This document shows, one piece after another, positions 6,207-11,353 of a stretch of 11,353 bases of DNA (positions are counted from its first letter, which is position 1; every line of letters begins with the position of its first letter). The stretch covers positions 1 to 11,353 of the forward strand of contig DATCGY010000094.1 in NCBI GenBank assembly GCA_036508635.1, in the 5' to 3' direction. The notes below the pieces were generated by a model. The model did no database searches. It worked only from the letters and a program-made list of their open reading frames with translations, and was not told where the DNA came from. The DNA is from FEN-727 sp036508635. GTDB taxonomy: Bacteria > Actinomycetota > Geothermincolia > Fen-727 > Anoxymicrobiaceae. A program made the position numbers and the translations under genes.

Positions 6207-7663
6207 GAGTCACATTTGTATATCCCGATTACTTCGAGACCATGGAGATACACACCGAGGCGCAGGGAAGGGTATACCTCGGCATCGGATACCTTTCCGC
6301 TTTCCTGAAACGTGGTGGCCACAATGTGGAGCTCATCCACCTGATAGAGCCGTTTGAGCGCCGTGAGCTGGTTGATGTGATCTCGAGATCAAACCCCGAC
6401 CTCGTGGCGTTCTCTGCAACTACCCTGCAGTTCGGCAAGATCCAGGACATCGCGGCACTCGTCAAGAAAGAGCTCGGCGTTCCTACCATCTGCGGTGGCG
6501 TGCACCCGACAACCGCTCCTGAGGAAGCCATCGCTGAGCCCGCCATCGACTACATCTGTGTCGGAGAGGGCGAGGAGGCTTTCCTTGACCTGTGCAACGC
6601 CCTTGAGGCCGGTGAGACTGTAAACGGCATCGCGGGAATATGGGGAAAGTCGCCGGACGGCACTGTCTGGCGTAACCCCGTCAGGCCGCTGATTGAAGAC
6701 CTTGATACGCTGCCGTTCCCCGACCGCAGCATCTTCGACCGGGAAAAATTCGCGCGCAACCAGAAGAACCGCCTGACAATGATGGCCTCAAGGGGGTGTC
6801 CGTTCAACTGCAGTTACTGCTGCAACCACCTCCAGAGGAGCATCTATCCCAACGGCTCCAAGTACGTGAGGTTCCGCAGCCCGGGCAATGTGGTCGCCGA
6901 GATCGAGGCGGCACGGTCCGATTTTCCGGGCATCGAACAGGTCCGCTTCGACGACGATATCCTGACCCTCGACCGAAAGTGGTTCAGGGAGTTCGCCGCA
7001 CTCTACAGGGAGAAAGTCGGCCTGCCGTTCATCTGCAATGCGCGCGTGGACCTGCTGAACGAGGAAATGGTCGAGCTCCTCGCTAGCGCGGGTTGCAGCG
7101 CGATCGCGATGGGTGTAGAGAGCGGCAACACGTGGCTGAGGAAGAACGTCCTGGAGCGCAACATGGATGACGACAAGATCTACCGTGCTTTCGAGTTGTG
7201 CCACGCCAACGGCGTACCTACGGTAGCTCTGAACATGACCGGGTTTCCGCACGAGACTCTCGCCATGGCACTCGATACGGTCAAGATGAACGCTCGCATC
7301 GAACCCGGACTCGCACAGGTAACTGCGCTATGCCCGTTTCCCAATACGAGGATACACAAGGTCTGCTCGGATGGCGGCATGATCGGTGACGCCACGCCCG
7401 ACACGCTCTTCTCCGGGCGCTCCGAGCTGAAGCTCGACAAGATGGCCCGCGAGCAGGTCAACATGATCTGCGAGAACTTCACTTTACTGAGGGTTTGGTA
7501 CTCGAAGCTCTCGCGACTTCCCAGGCCGCTTGCGAAGCCATCAGAGAAAGGGCTCGACTGGTTCCTGGGCTCGCGGCTCGTTCCCTCACGCATCCGCGAC
7601 CGGGTGCTCAAGAACGGTCGTTACGGGCTCGACTGGAAGTATTTCATCGGCGTCGACTACTGA
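6203..7663 (+). CDS. B12-binding radical SAM enzyme
   Basis: A 486-residue class B-type radical SAM protein. Residues 1-150 form a cobalamin-binding-like Rossmann domain (MRVTFVYPDY, YLSAFLKRGGHNVELI, PDLVAFSATT, TICGGVHPTTAPEEAI, YICVGEGEEAF). The DxHxxG motif for base-off cobalamin is absent, as in many members of this class. The radical SAM core follows, with cluster motif CPFNCSYC (Cys199, Cys203, Cys206), then QVRFDDDIL and MGVESGN, typical strands of the Elp3/MiaB-like barrel. Residues about 390-486 are a C-terminal extension I cannot assign. Such enzymes methylate unactivated carbons or rearrange lipids, tetrapyrroles and natural products. AAGGA (6190-6194) is eight bases before ATG 6203. 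The start overlaps the DUF3068 stop, implying translational coupling. A methyltransferase follows after 18 bases. The substrate is unknown. Confidence 0.93.
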   Translation: MRVTFVYPDYFETMEIHTEAQGRVYLGIGYLSAFLKRGGHNVELIHLIEPFERRELVDVISRSNPDLVAFSATTLQFGKIQDIAALVKKELGVPTICGGVHPTTAPEEAIAEPAIDYICVGEGEEAFLDLCNALEAGETVNGIAGIWGKSPDGTVWRNPVRPLIEDLDTLPFPDRSIFDREKFARNQKNRLTMMASRGCPFNCSYCCNHLQRSIYPNGSKYVRFRSPGNVVAEIEAARSDFPGIEQVRFDDDILTLDRKWFREFAALYREKVGLPFICNARVDLLNEEMVELLASAGCSAIAMGVESGNTWLRKNVLERNMDDDKIYRAFELCHANGVPTVALNMTGFPHETLAMALDTVKMNARIEPGLAQVTALCPFPNTRIHKVCSDGGMIGDATPDTLFSGRSELKLDKMAREQVNMICENFTLLRVWYSKLSRLPRPLAKPSEKGLDWFLGSRLVPSRIRDRVLKNGRYGLDWKYFIGVDY

Positions 7664-7681
7664 TCAAATGAAAGGACCGTG

Positions 7682-8320
7682 ATGGCGCGGAACCGGCTCG
7701 GGATCCAGACCAACTCAGCGGAAAGGTTTGACTCGTGGTCTTCCACGTACGAAAATTCTTGGACATGGCGCTGGTTCTACTCCCCCGTTCACGAAACCCT
7801 CGAGTGCGAGGTGGGCGCCGTAAGCGGGTTGAGCGTCCTCGACGTCGGGTGCGGCACGGGGGACATGCTCCGGAGATTCTACACGGGTCGAGCCTCCAGG
7901 CTCGTCGGCGTAGACGCGAGCGAGGGAATGCTCACAGCGGCCGCGAACCTCAGTGGGGGCAACAACGCCATCGAGTTCATAGGAGCCGGCGCCGACTCCA
8001 TCCCGCTGGAGTCTGAGGAGTTCGACGTGGTCATCTCGTCAATCGCATTCCACCACTTCCCTTACCCCGAGAGAGCACTCTCCGAAATGGCGCGCCTGCT
8101 CAAGCCCGATGGGAGGCTCCATATCTGTGACATGTGCAGTGAAGGGCTCCGTGGCCGCCTCATGCTGGCGTATGGCCGCAAGATAGCGACGGATGACAAC
8201 TACTACGACCGTGCCTCCCTGACCTCGATGATCGCGGACGCCGGTTTCACCCCAACGGGCTCACGACTTGTGAGGCCTTTTCCGCTCGCCATGCTCGTAA
8301 GCGCCGTGAAACCTTCCTGA
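7682..8320 (+). CDS. Class I SAM-dependent methyltransferase (UbiE-like)
   Basis: A 212-residue soluble methyltransferase. Motif I is SVLDVGCGTG (51-60), the acidic residue binding the SAM ribose is Asp78 in LVGVDASEGML, motif II/III is EEFDVVISSIAFHHF (112-126), and motif post-III is LLKPDGRLHICD (139-150). This layout is that of the Methyltransf_11/25 families, which act on quinones, lipids and other small molecules. ATG 7682 is preferred over GTG 7679 because AAGGA (7672-7676) is five bases before the ATG but only two before the GTG. It is the last gene of the plus-strand operon, 18 bases after the radical SAM enzyme, and may methylate the same compound or a precursor. Its stop codon forms the outer edge of the repeat cluster at 8318-8455. 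Confidence 0.92.
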   Translation: MARNRLGIQTNSAERFDSWSSTYENSWTWRWFYSPVHETLECEVGAVSGLSVLDVGCGTGDMLRRFYTGRASRLVGVDASEGMLTAAANLSGGNNAIEFIGAGADSIPLESEEFDVVISSIAFHHFPYPERALSEMARLLKPDGRLHICDMCSEGLRGRLMLAYGRKIATDDNYYDRASLTSMIADAGFTPTGSRLVRPFPLAMLVSAVKPS

Positions 8321-8455
8321 AAATCGTGGGGTCAGGTCTGGTTTTTCAATCCGATTCCTGTTTGATCAATATCCCGCTTGAAAAAACAGACCTGACCCAC
8401 CATCTCGATTACAAGCAAACGACTTGAAAAAACAGATCTGACCCCCGATTTTCAA
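8318..8455. repeat. Intergenic repeat cluster, GGGGTCAGGTCTG core
   Basis: Three copies of one sequence fill the convergent gap. Copy 1 (8327-8349) is TGGGGTCAGGTCTG plus a T-run and CAA on the plus strand. Copies 2 (8378-8399) and 3 (8424-8446) are its inverse, TTGAAAAAACAG(A)(C/T)CTGACCC. Copies 2 and 3 are direct repeats 46 bases apart. The outermost pair extends further: 8318-8349 and 8424-8455 are near-perfect inverted repeats of about 31 bases that include TGAAAATCG on each side. From memory, the GGGGTCAG-type motif is a widespread intergenic repeat in several bacterial phyla, sometimes found near Y1/REP-associated transposases; none is present here. It could be a miniature mobile element remnant, and the long stem with T-rich flanks could also terminate transcription from both sides. 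Confidence 0.75.
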
Positions 8456-8458
8456 GTG

Positions 8459-9622
8459 CTATTTTTCGCTGGTGAGGATGACGACGCCGCAGACGACACC
8501 TCCGAGGCCCCCCAGGTTGTGAGCCATGCCGACCTTGGCGTTCTCGCGCTGGCGGCCGTCGGCGCGGCCCTGGAGCTGCTTAGTCACCTCGTAGATCATT
8601 CGTACCCCGGTCGCCCCGATGGGATGCCCGAAGCACTTTAAACCACCCGAGGGGTTGATCGCCACCTGGCCGTCGATGTTGAAGCGACCCTCGGCCATCG
8701 CCGGGCCGCCGTCCCCCTTCTTGCAGAAGCCCAGGTCCTCGACGTTCAGTATCTCGGTGATGGTAAAGCAGTCGTGGCACTCGGCGAGGTCGACCTCGTT
8801 TGGCGGGTCGGTTATACCCGCCATCGCATACGCTTTCTCGGCAGCCTTCACGGTCGGCCGCCACGCCAGGTAGTCGAAATTCTTGTCGTACATCATCAGT
8901 GTGGTGTACGTCGCGAACCCCATGCCCTTTATGGTCACGTAGTCGTCGCGGTACTTCTTGGCGATATCTGTGCGCGTGATTATCGCGGCGGCGGAGCCGT
9001 CGGATATGGGGCAGCAGTCGAGAAGGCCCAATGGACCCGAGATGATCGGGGCCTTCATGACCTGCTCGAGAGTGACCTCACGGCGGAAGTGCGCCTTTGG
9101 ATTGACGGCGCCGTTGAAGTGGTTCTTGACCGCCACGTGTGCGAGGTGCTCCTTGGTCGTGCCGAAAGCCTTTGCGTGTCTCGGGAAAGCGAGCCCGAAC
9201 GCCGAGGGCGCCGTCATCCCGGCGATCTGCACAGGATGCCCGAACCCGGCCGTCGGCAACCCGCGCCCGGTCTGGTCGGTTATCTTCTCCACCCCACATG
9301 CGATGACCATGTCGAACTGTTCGCTCGCCACGGCCAGACACGCGTTTCGAAACGCATCGAGTCCGGAAACGCAGTAGTTCTCGGTGTGGGTGATCGGTAT
9401 ATCGTAAGTCTTCAGCGCATCGGACATGGTAGCTCCCGAGAAGCCTGTGAACGGGTACTGGATGCCGATCCAGCCCGCCTCGATCTGCTCGGGTCTTATA
9501 CCCGCGTCGTCCATCGCTTCGAACCCCGCTATGGTCAACATGTCGTCAACGCCCCAGTCGTAGTTCTCTCCGAACTTGGTGGCACCGACACCGATCACGG
9601 CGACGTCTTTGAGATCAGCCAT
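8459..9622 (-). CDS. Thiolase, SCP-x/acetyl-CoA acetyltransferase type
   Basis: A 387-residue thiolase of the SCP-x/archaeal-type branch. It should condense or cleave acyl-CoA thioesters in the cytosol. The nucleophile is Cys84 in ENYCVSGLDA, the HDCF motif gives His283 (AECHDCFT), the GHPIGATG motif gives His333, and the C-terminal glycine-rich loop is HNLGGLGG (368-375) with Cys378 after it. Length is typical. ATG 9622 is chosen: AAGGAGG (9631-9637) lies eight bases upstream, whereas the in-frame TTG at 9628 is too close. That ribosome binding site contains the stop codon of the upstream synthase-DUF35 gene, so the two are translationally coupled. In archaea a thiolase, an HMG-CoA synthase and a DUF35 protein form one complex, and this gene pair looks equivalent. 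The actual acyl chain is unknown; acetoacetyl-CoA formation is one option. Confidence 0.93.
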   Translation of the reverse strand: MADLKDVAVIGVGATKFGENYDWGVDDMLTIAGFEAMDDAGIRPEQIEAGWIGIQYPFTGFSGATMSDALKTYDIPITHTENYCVSGLDAFRNACLAVASEQFDMVIACGVEKITDQTGRGLPTAGFGHPVQIAGMTAPSAFGLAFPRHAKAFGTTKEHLAHVAVKNHFNGAVNPKAHFRREVTLEQVMKAPIISGPLGLLDCCPISDGSAAAIITRTDIAKKYRDDYVTIKGMGFATYTTLMMYDKNFDYLAWRPTVKAAEKAYAMAGITDPPNEVDLAECHDCFTITEILNVEDLGFCKKGDGGPAMAEGRFNIDGQVAINPSGGLKCFGHPIGATGVRMIYEVTKQLQGRADGRQRENAKVGMAHNLGGLGGVVCGVVILTSEK

Positions 9623-9629
9623 TTTCAAA

Positions 9630-9638
9630 CCCTCCTTA
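9630..9638 (-). promoter_or_regulatory. Strong Shine-Dalgarno overlapping the upstream stop codon
   Basis: The minus strand reads TAAGGAGGG, in which TAA (9638-9636) ends the synthase-DUF35 gene and AAGGAGG is a near-perfect Shine-Dalgarno eight bases before the thiolase ATG. This decides the thiolase start and implies that ribosomes finishing the first gene can re-initiate on the second. Confidence 0.8.
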
Positions 9639-11030
9639 GCGTACGGGCCTGGTCTTCCAGAAGTAGTTATGGAAGCCGCCGCCGTCGTGTATCTTCCGGA
9701 ACGTCAACTCGACAGGCATGTCTATCTCGACATCACCGACGTTCCTGTCGGTCATCTGCATGAATATCCTGGCGCCGTCGTCCAGGTCGGAAATCGTCAG
9801 CGTAGTCGGTGGCTCGGGGGAGATGTAGAGATTGTCGTCGATAAAGTTGAAGAGCTTGCCCTTCCGCGCAAGCCGCCTGTCCTCGTTCTCCTCGCGGGCG
9901 AAACAGTTGGGGCATACCCTCCTGGGCGGGAAGTACACCGTCTCGCAGGCGTTACACTTCTTGCCGTAGAGCGGGAGCACCGATTTTCGGTCTCGCCACA
10001 TCAGTATCATCGAAGAAACAGCGTCACTCTCCTCAGTCTTGAGGAGCTCTTTGTACTCGAGCATCTTCGCGTAGCTGGGCAAGTGTGCCTTGGAGCCGAT
10101 GTGACCCTTGATGCCGCGCCGTGGGGCCAGGCTCGTAATCGCGTCGGTGACCTCGAGGAGGACCACCGTGAACGAGTCGCCGGCACCCGCAAGCAGTATC
10201 TTGTCACCGGGCTTCGCTTCTTCGAGCGCGGCAGCGAGCATCATCAGCGGTTGGGCACACCCGCAGCCGCCGACGAACGCGAAAAGCGCGTCCTGGACCT
10301 GCTCTGGCTTTAGCTTGAGTGACTTGGCGACCTGGCCGTGCGCACGGAAGTCCGGCGCGGGATAGATGATCTTTGCGATCTCTTCTGGAGAGACGCCGAA
10401 CTTCTCGGCCGCGCCCTTGAACGCGGCGAGCAGCGCTGGAACGTACCCTTTCGCGACGTAGAACCGTGAGTTGTCCCGCACAGTCCGGTTCTCGGGAAGA
10501 CGCCACGTTGCGATCATCTCGTCGTAGGAAGCGTACACTCCCTTGATCTCAGCGATAACGCCTTCGTTGCCGATCAGCACCGCGCCCGCTCCATCACCGA
10601 ACGTCTGCTCGTCTGCCGTTTTCGGCTCCGGCAGCCTGCACTCACCCGCCGTTACCAGTATGCTGCGAGCCATGCCCTGGTCCACCGACGCGGCGGCCGC
10701 CGACAGCGCCGAGATGGCGCACGAGAGCGAGAGACCGTAGTCGGTTGTCACGGAATCCGCGGGCAGATCGAGGACAGAGGCCACAATCGTCGCACAGGAT
10801 TTCTCCGCGTAAGGTGGCGACGTTGAGGCGAAGAAGACGCCACCAACTCCTTCGGGTTCGTCGAGGATGCAGTCGCGCCCGGCCTCGACGGCCATGGTCA
10901 CGCTGTCCTCGTCGAAGTTGCCGACCGCGATCTCCCCCGGGGCTCCCGGAATCCCCCAGGCCTCGGCGATGAGCTTTCTCTCAAGCCTCAGCCAGGGGAT
11001 GTAAGCCCCATACGCTACTATGCCTGCCAT
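9636..11030 (-). CDS. HMG-CoA-synthase-like/KAS III enzyme fused to DUF35 zinc-ribbon OB domain
   Basis: A 464-residue two-domain protein. Residues 1-300 have the thiolase-fold condensing-enzyme pattern of HMG-CoA synthase and ketoacyl-ACP synthase III: MAGIVAYGAYIPWLRL at the start, a candidate general acid/base Glu76 in SPPYAEKSCA, nucleophile Cys104 in GLSLSCAISALSAA, and EQTFGDGAGAVLIG (141-154). The expected HxPN/HQAN histidine position reads YPAPDFRAH, so that His is replaced, with His231 nearby; the usual Asn region reads FVGGCGCAQPL. Residues about 330-464 are DUF35: a zinc ribbon with Cys359, Cys362, Cys373 and Cys376 (KCNAC...VCPNC), then an OB-fold. DUF35 proteins help pass acyl-CoA between a thiolase and a synthase. 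ATG 11030 is chosen because a run of seven G lies five bases upstream and the fold begins there; the longer frame needs a TTG at 11084. First gene of an operon with the thiolase. Confidence 0.88.
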   Translation of the reverse strand: MAGIVAYGAYIPWLRLERKLIAEAWGIPGAPGEIAVGNFDEDSVTMAVEAGRDCILDEPEGVGGVFFASTSPPYAEKSCATIVASVLDLPADSVTTDYGLSLSCAISALSAAAASVDQGMARSILVTAGECRLPEPKTADEQTFGDGAGAVLIGNEGVIAEIKGVYASYDEMIATWRLPENRTVRDNSRFYVAKGYVPALLAAFKGAAEKFGVSPEEIAKIIYPAPDFRAHGQVAKSLKLKPEQVQDALFAFVGGCGCAQPLMMLAAALEEAKPGDKILLAGAGDSFTVVLLEVTDAITSLAPRRGIKGHIGSKAHLPSYAKMLEYKELLKTEESDAVSSMILMWRDRKSVLPLYGKKCNACETVYFPPRRVCPNCFAREENEDRRLARKGKLFNFIDDNLYISPEPPTTLTISDLDDGARIFMQMTDRNVGDVEIDMPVELTFRKIHDGGGFHNYFWKTRPVR

Positions 11031-11035
11031 TTCTT

Positions 11036-11042
11036 CCCCCCC
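11036..11042 (-). promoter_or_regulatory. G-run ribosome binding site for the synthase-DUF35 gene
   Basis: On the minus strand seven G are followed by AAGAA and the ATG at 11030. This is the third instance in the window of a G-run exactly five bases before a start codon, and it favours ATG 11030 over the upstream TTG. Confidence 0.5.
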
Positions 11043-11054
11043 TGCTAATAGTAG

Positions 11055-11071
11055 GTCCCAAGGGATGGGAC
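11055..11071. promoter_or_regulatory. Small perfect inverted repeat GTCCCA-N5-TGGGAC
   Basis: Six-base arms GTCCCA (11055-11060) and TGGGAC (11066-11071) enclose AGGGA. It lies 24 bases upstream of the synthase-DUF35 start, in the gap shared with the divergent transporter gene. It could be an operator or a small hairpin in the 5' leader just before the G-run. There is no direct evidence of function. Confidence 0.35.
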
Positions 11072-11153
11072 ACGAACTTGCCAACCCGAAACAGACTACA
11101 GAATAATAGCAGATTTACGCCCTGACTCCTGCCTGGCTGCAGGGTCCCGGGGC

Positions 11154-11159
11154 TATAAT
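11154..11159 (+). promoter_or_regulatory. TATAAT -10 box for a leaderless transporter mRNA
   Basis: A consensus TATAAT ends six bases before the ATG at 11166, so transcription would begin at or within a base or two of the start codon. No Shine-Dalgarno sequence lies in the six bases CGCGAT. This is the usual arrangement for leaderless genes, common in Actinobacteria. The -35 region (about 11130-11137) is poor. Confidence 0.6.
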
Positions 11160-11165
11160 CGCGAT

Positions 11166-11353
11166 ATGATCCTGAAAGCGTTCGGAACGGCGTTCGGCGT
11201 GACGTTCATCGCCGAGCTCGGTGACAAGACACAGATAGCAATACTGACGCTCTCGGCCAGGTACGGGTATCTCCCCGTTTTTCTGGGTGCCGGGGCGGCG
11301 TTCGTCATCATGAACGCGCTTGCCGTAACCGTCGGTGAAGTCTTGGCCAGGTA
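11166..11353 (+). CDS. TMEM165/GDT1 (UPF0016) family cation transporter, partial
   Basis: The first 62 codons of a membrane transporter run off the end of the window. The opening helix carries the family signature E-L-G-D-K-T-Q (Glu17 to Gln23, within FIAELGDKTQIAILTL), which in UPF0016/GDT1 proteins forms half of the ion site. A second hydrophobic helix follows (LPVFLGAGAAFVIMNALAVT), then the start of the loop (VGEVLAR). Characterised family members move Mn2+ or Ca2+, usually by exchange with protons; in bacteria they are linked to manganese efflux. Complete proteins have about 190-230 residues and a second copy of the motif, expected beyond 11353. The ATG is favoured by the motif position and the TATAAT just upstream. 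It is divergent from the synthase-thiolase pair and no functional link is evident. Confidence 0.9.
   Translation, partial: MILKAFGTAFGVTFIAELGDKTQIAILTLSARYGYLPVFLGAGAAFVIMNALAVTVGEVLAR

Noticed and set aside
6788..7252. A 154-codon minus-strand frame inside the radical SAM gene
   Set aside because: The plus-strand frame carries the cluster motif and barrel strands, and the minus-strand text has no motif.
8378..8446. Two direct repeats 46 bases apart as a minimal CRISPR array
   Set aside because: Only two direct copies exist plus one inverted copy, the repeats differ, and no cas genes are present. The arrangement fits an intergenic inverted-repeat element.
8774..9763. A 329-codon open frame on the plus strand
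   Set aside because: It lies antisense to the thiolase and the start of the synthase gene, both with clear active-site motifs. It has no family motif of its own and is a GC-rich shadow frame.
9576..10313. A 245-codon plus-strand frame
   Set aside because: It is antisense to the DUF35 and condensing domains of the synthase gene, whose cysteine pairs and strands are clear.
11031..11084. Upstream TTG start for the synthase-DUF35 gene
   Set aside because: The added 18 residues fall outside the fold, and the ATG at 11030 has a G-run five bases upstream.

Overview
The window looks like chromosomal DNA from a high-GC bacterium, most likely a deep-branching, possibly anaerobic actinobacterium. This placement is inference. 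It rests on a DUF3068-type membrane protein (a family I know mainly from Actinobacteria), a B12-binding radical SAM enzyme, a thiolase beside a synthase/DUF35 fusion, GC-rich codon use and an apparently leaderless gene. No RNA gene, CRISPR array, phage gene or transposase is visible.

Layout. (1) Positions 1-3260 are a sensor-kinase island on the minus strand that reads as less GC-rich than the rest. One intact membrane histidine kinase (304-2445) sits between two decayed kinase remnants: a downstream ATPase-domain scrap (about 47-190) and an upstream truncated, frameshifted kinase C-terminus (2515-2841). Beyond the second remnant lie further frame-broken, coding-like pieces (about 2842-3230). 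(2) A small hypothetical gene (3260-3559, plus) converges on an FAD-dependent oxidoreductase of the phytoene desaturase type (3590-4978, minus). (3) From a 205-base divergent intergenic region a plus-strand operon runs the other way: DUF3068-like membrane protein (5184-6206), B12-binding radical SAM enzyme (6203-7663, ATGA overlap) and class I methyltransferase (7682-8320). (4) An inverted/direct repeat cluster with the core GGGGTCAG(G/A)TCTG fills the convergent gap 8318-8455. (5) A tight minus-strand pair follows: an HMG-CoA-synthase-like enzyme fused to a DUF35 zinc-ribbon/OB domain (9636-11030), then an SCP-x-type thiolase (8459-9622) whose Shine-Dalgarno sequence contains the stop codon of the synthase. 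(6) Divergent from this pair, a TMEM165/GDT1 (UPF0016) cation transporter starts at 11166 and runs off the window; a perfect TATAAT six bases before its ATG suggests a leaderless mRNA.

How the genes may work together. The thiolase and synthase-DUF35 fusion resemble the archaeal thiolase/HMG-CoA synthase/DUF35 complex that passes an acyl-CoA intermediate between active sites, so they probably perform coupled carbon-carbon bond chemistry on acyl-CoAs. The oxidoreductase, radical SAM enzyme, methyltransferase and membrane protein together suggest modification of a lipid, isoprenoid or envelope compound, but the substrate cannot be read from sequence. Three genes (304-2445, 3260-3559, 9636-11030) share an unusual start signal: an uninterrupted run of 5-7 G followed by exactly five bases and then the start codon.
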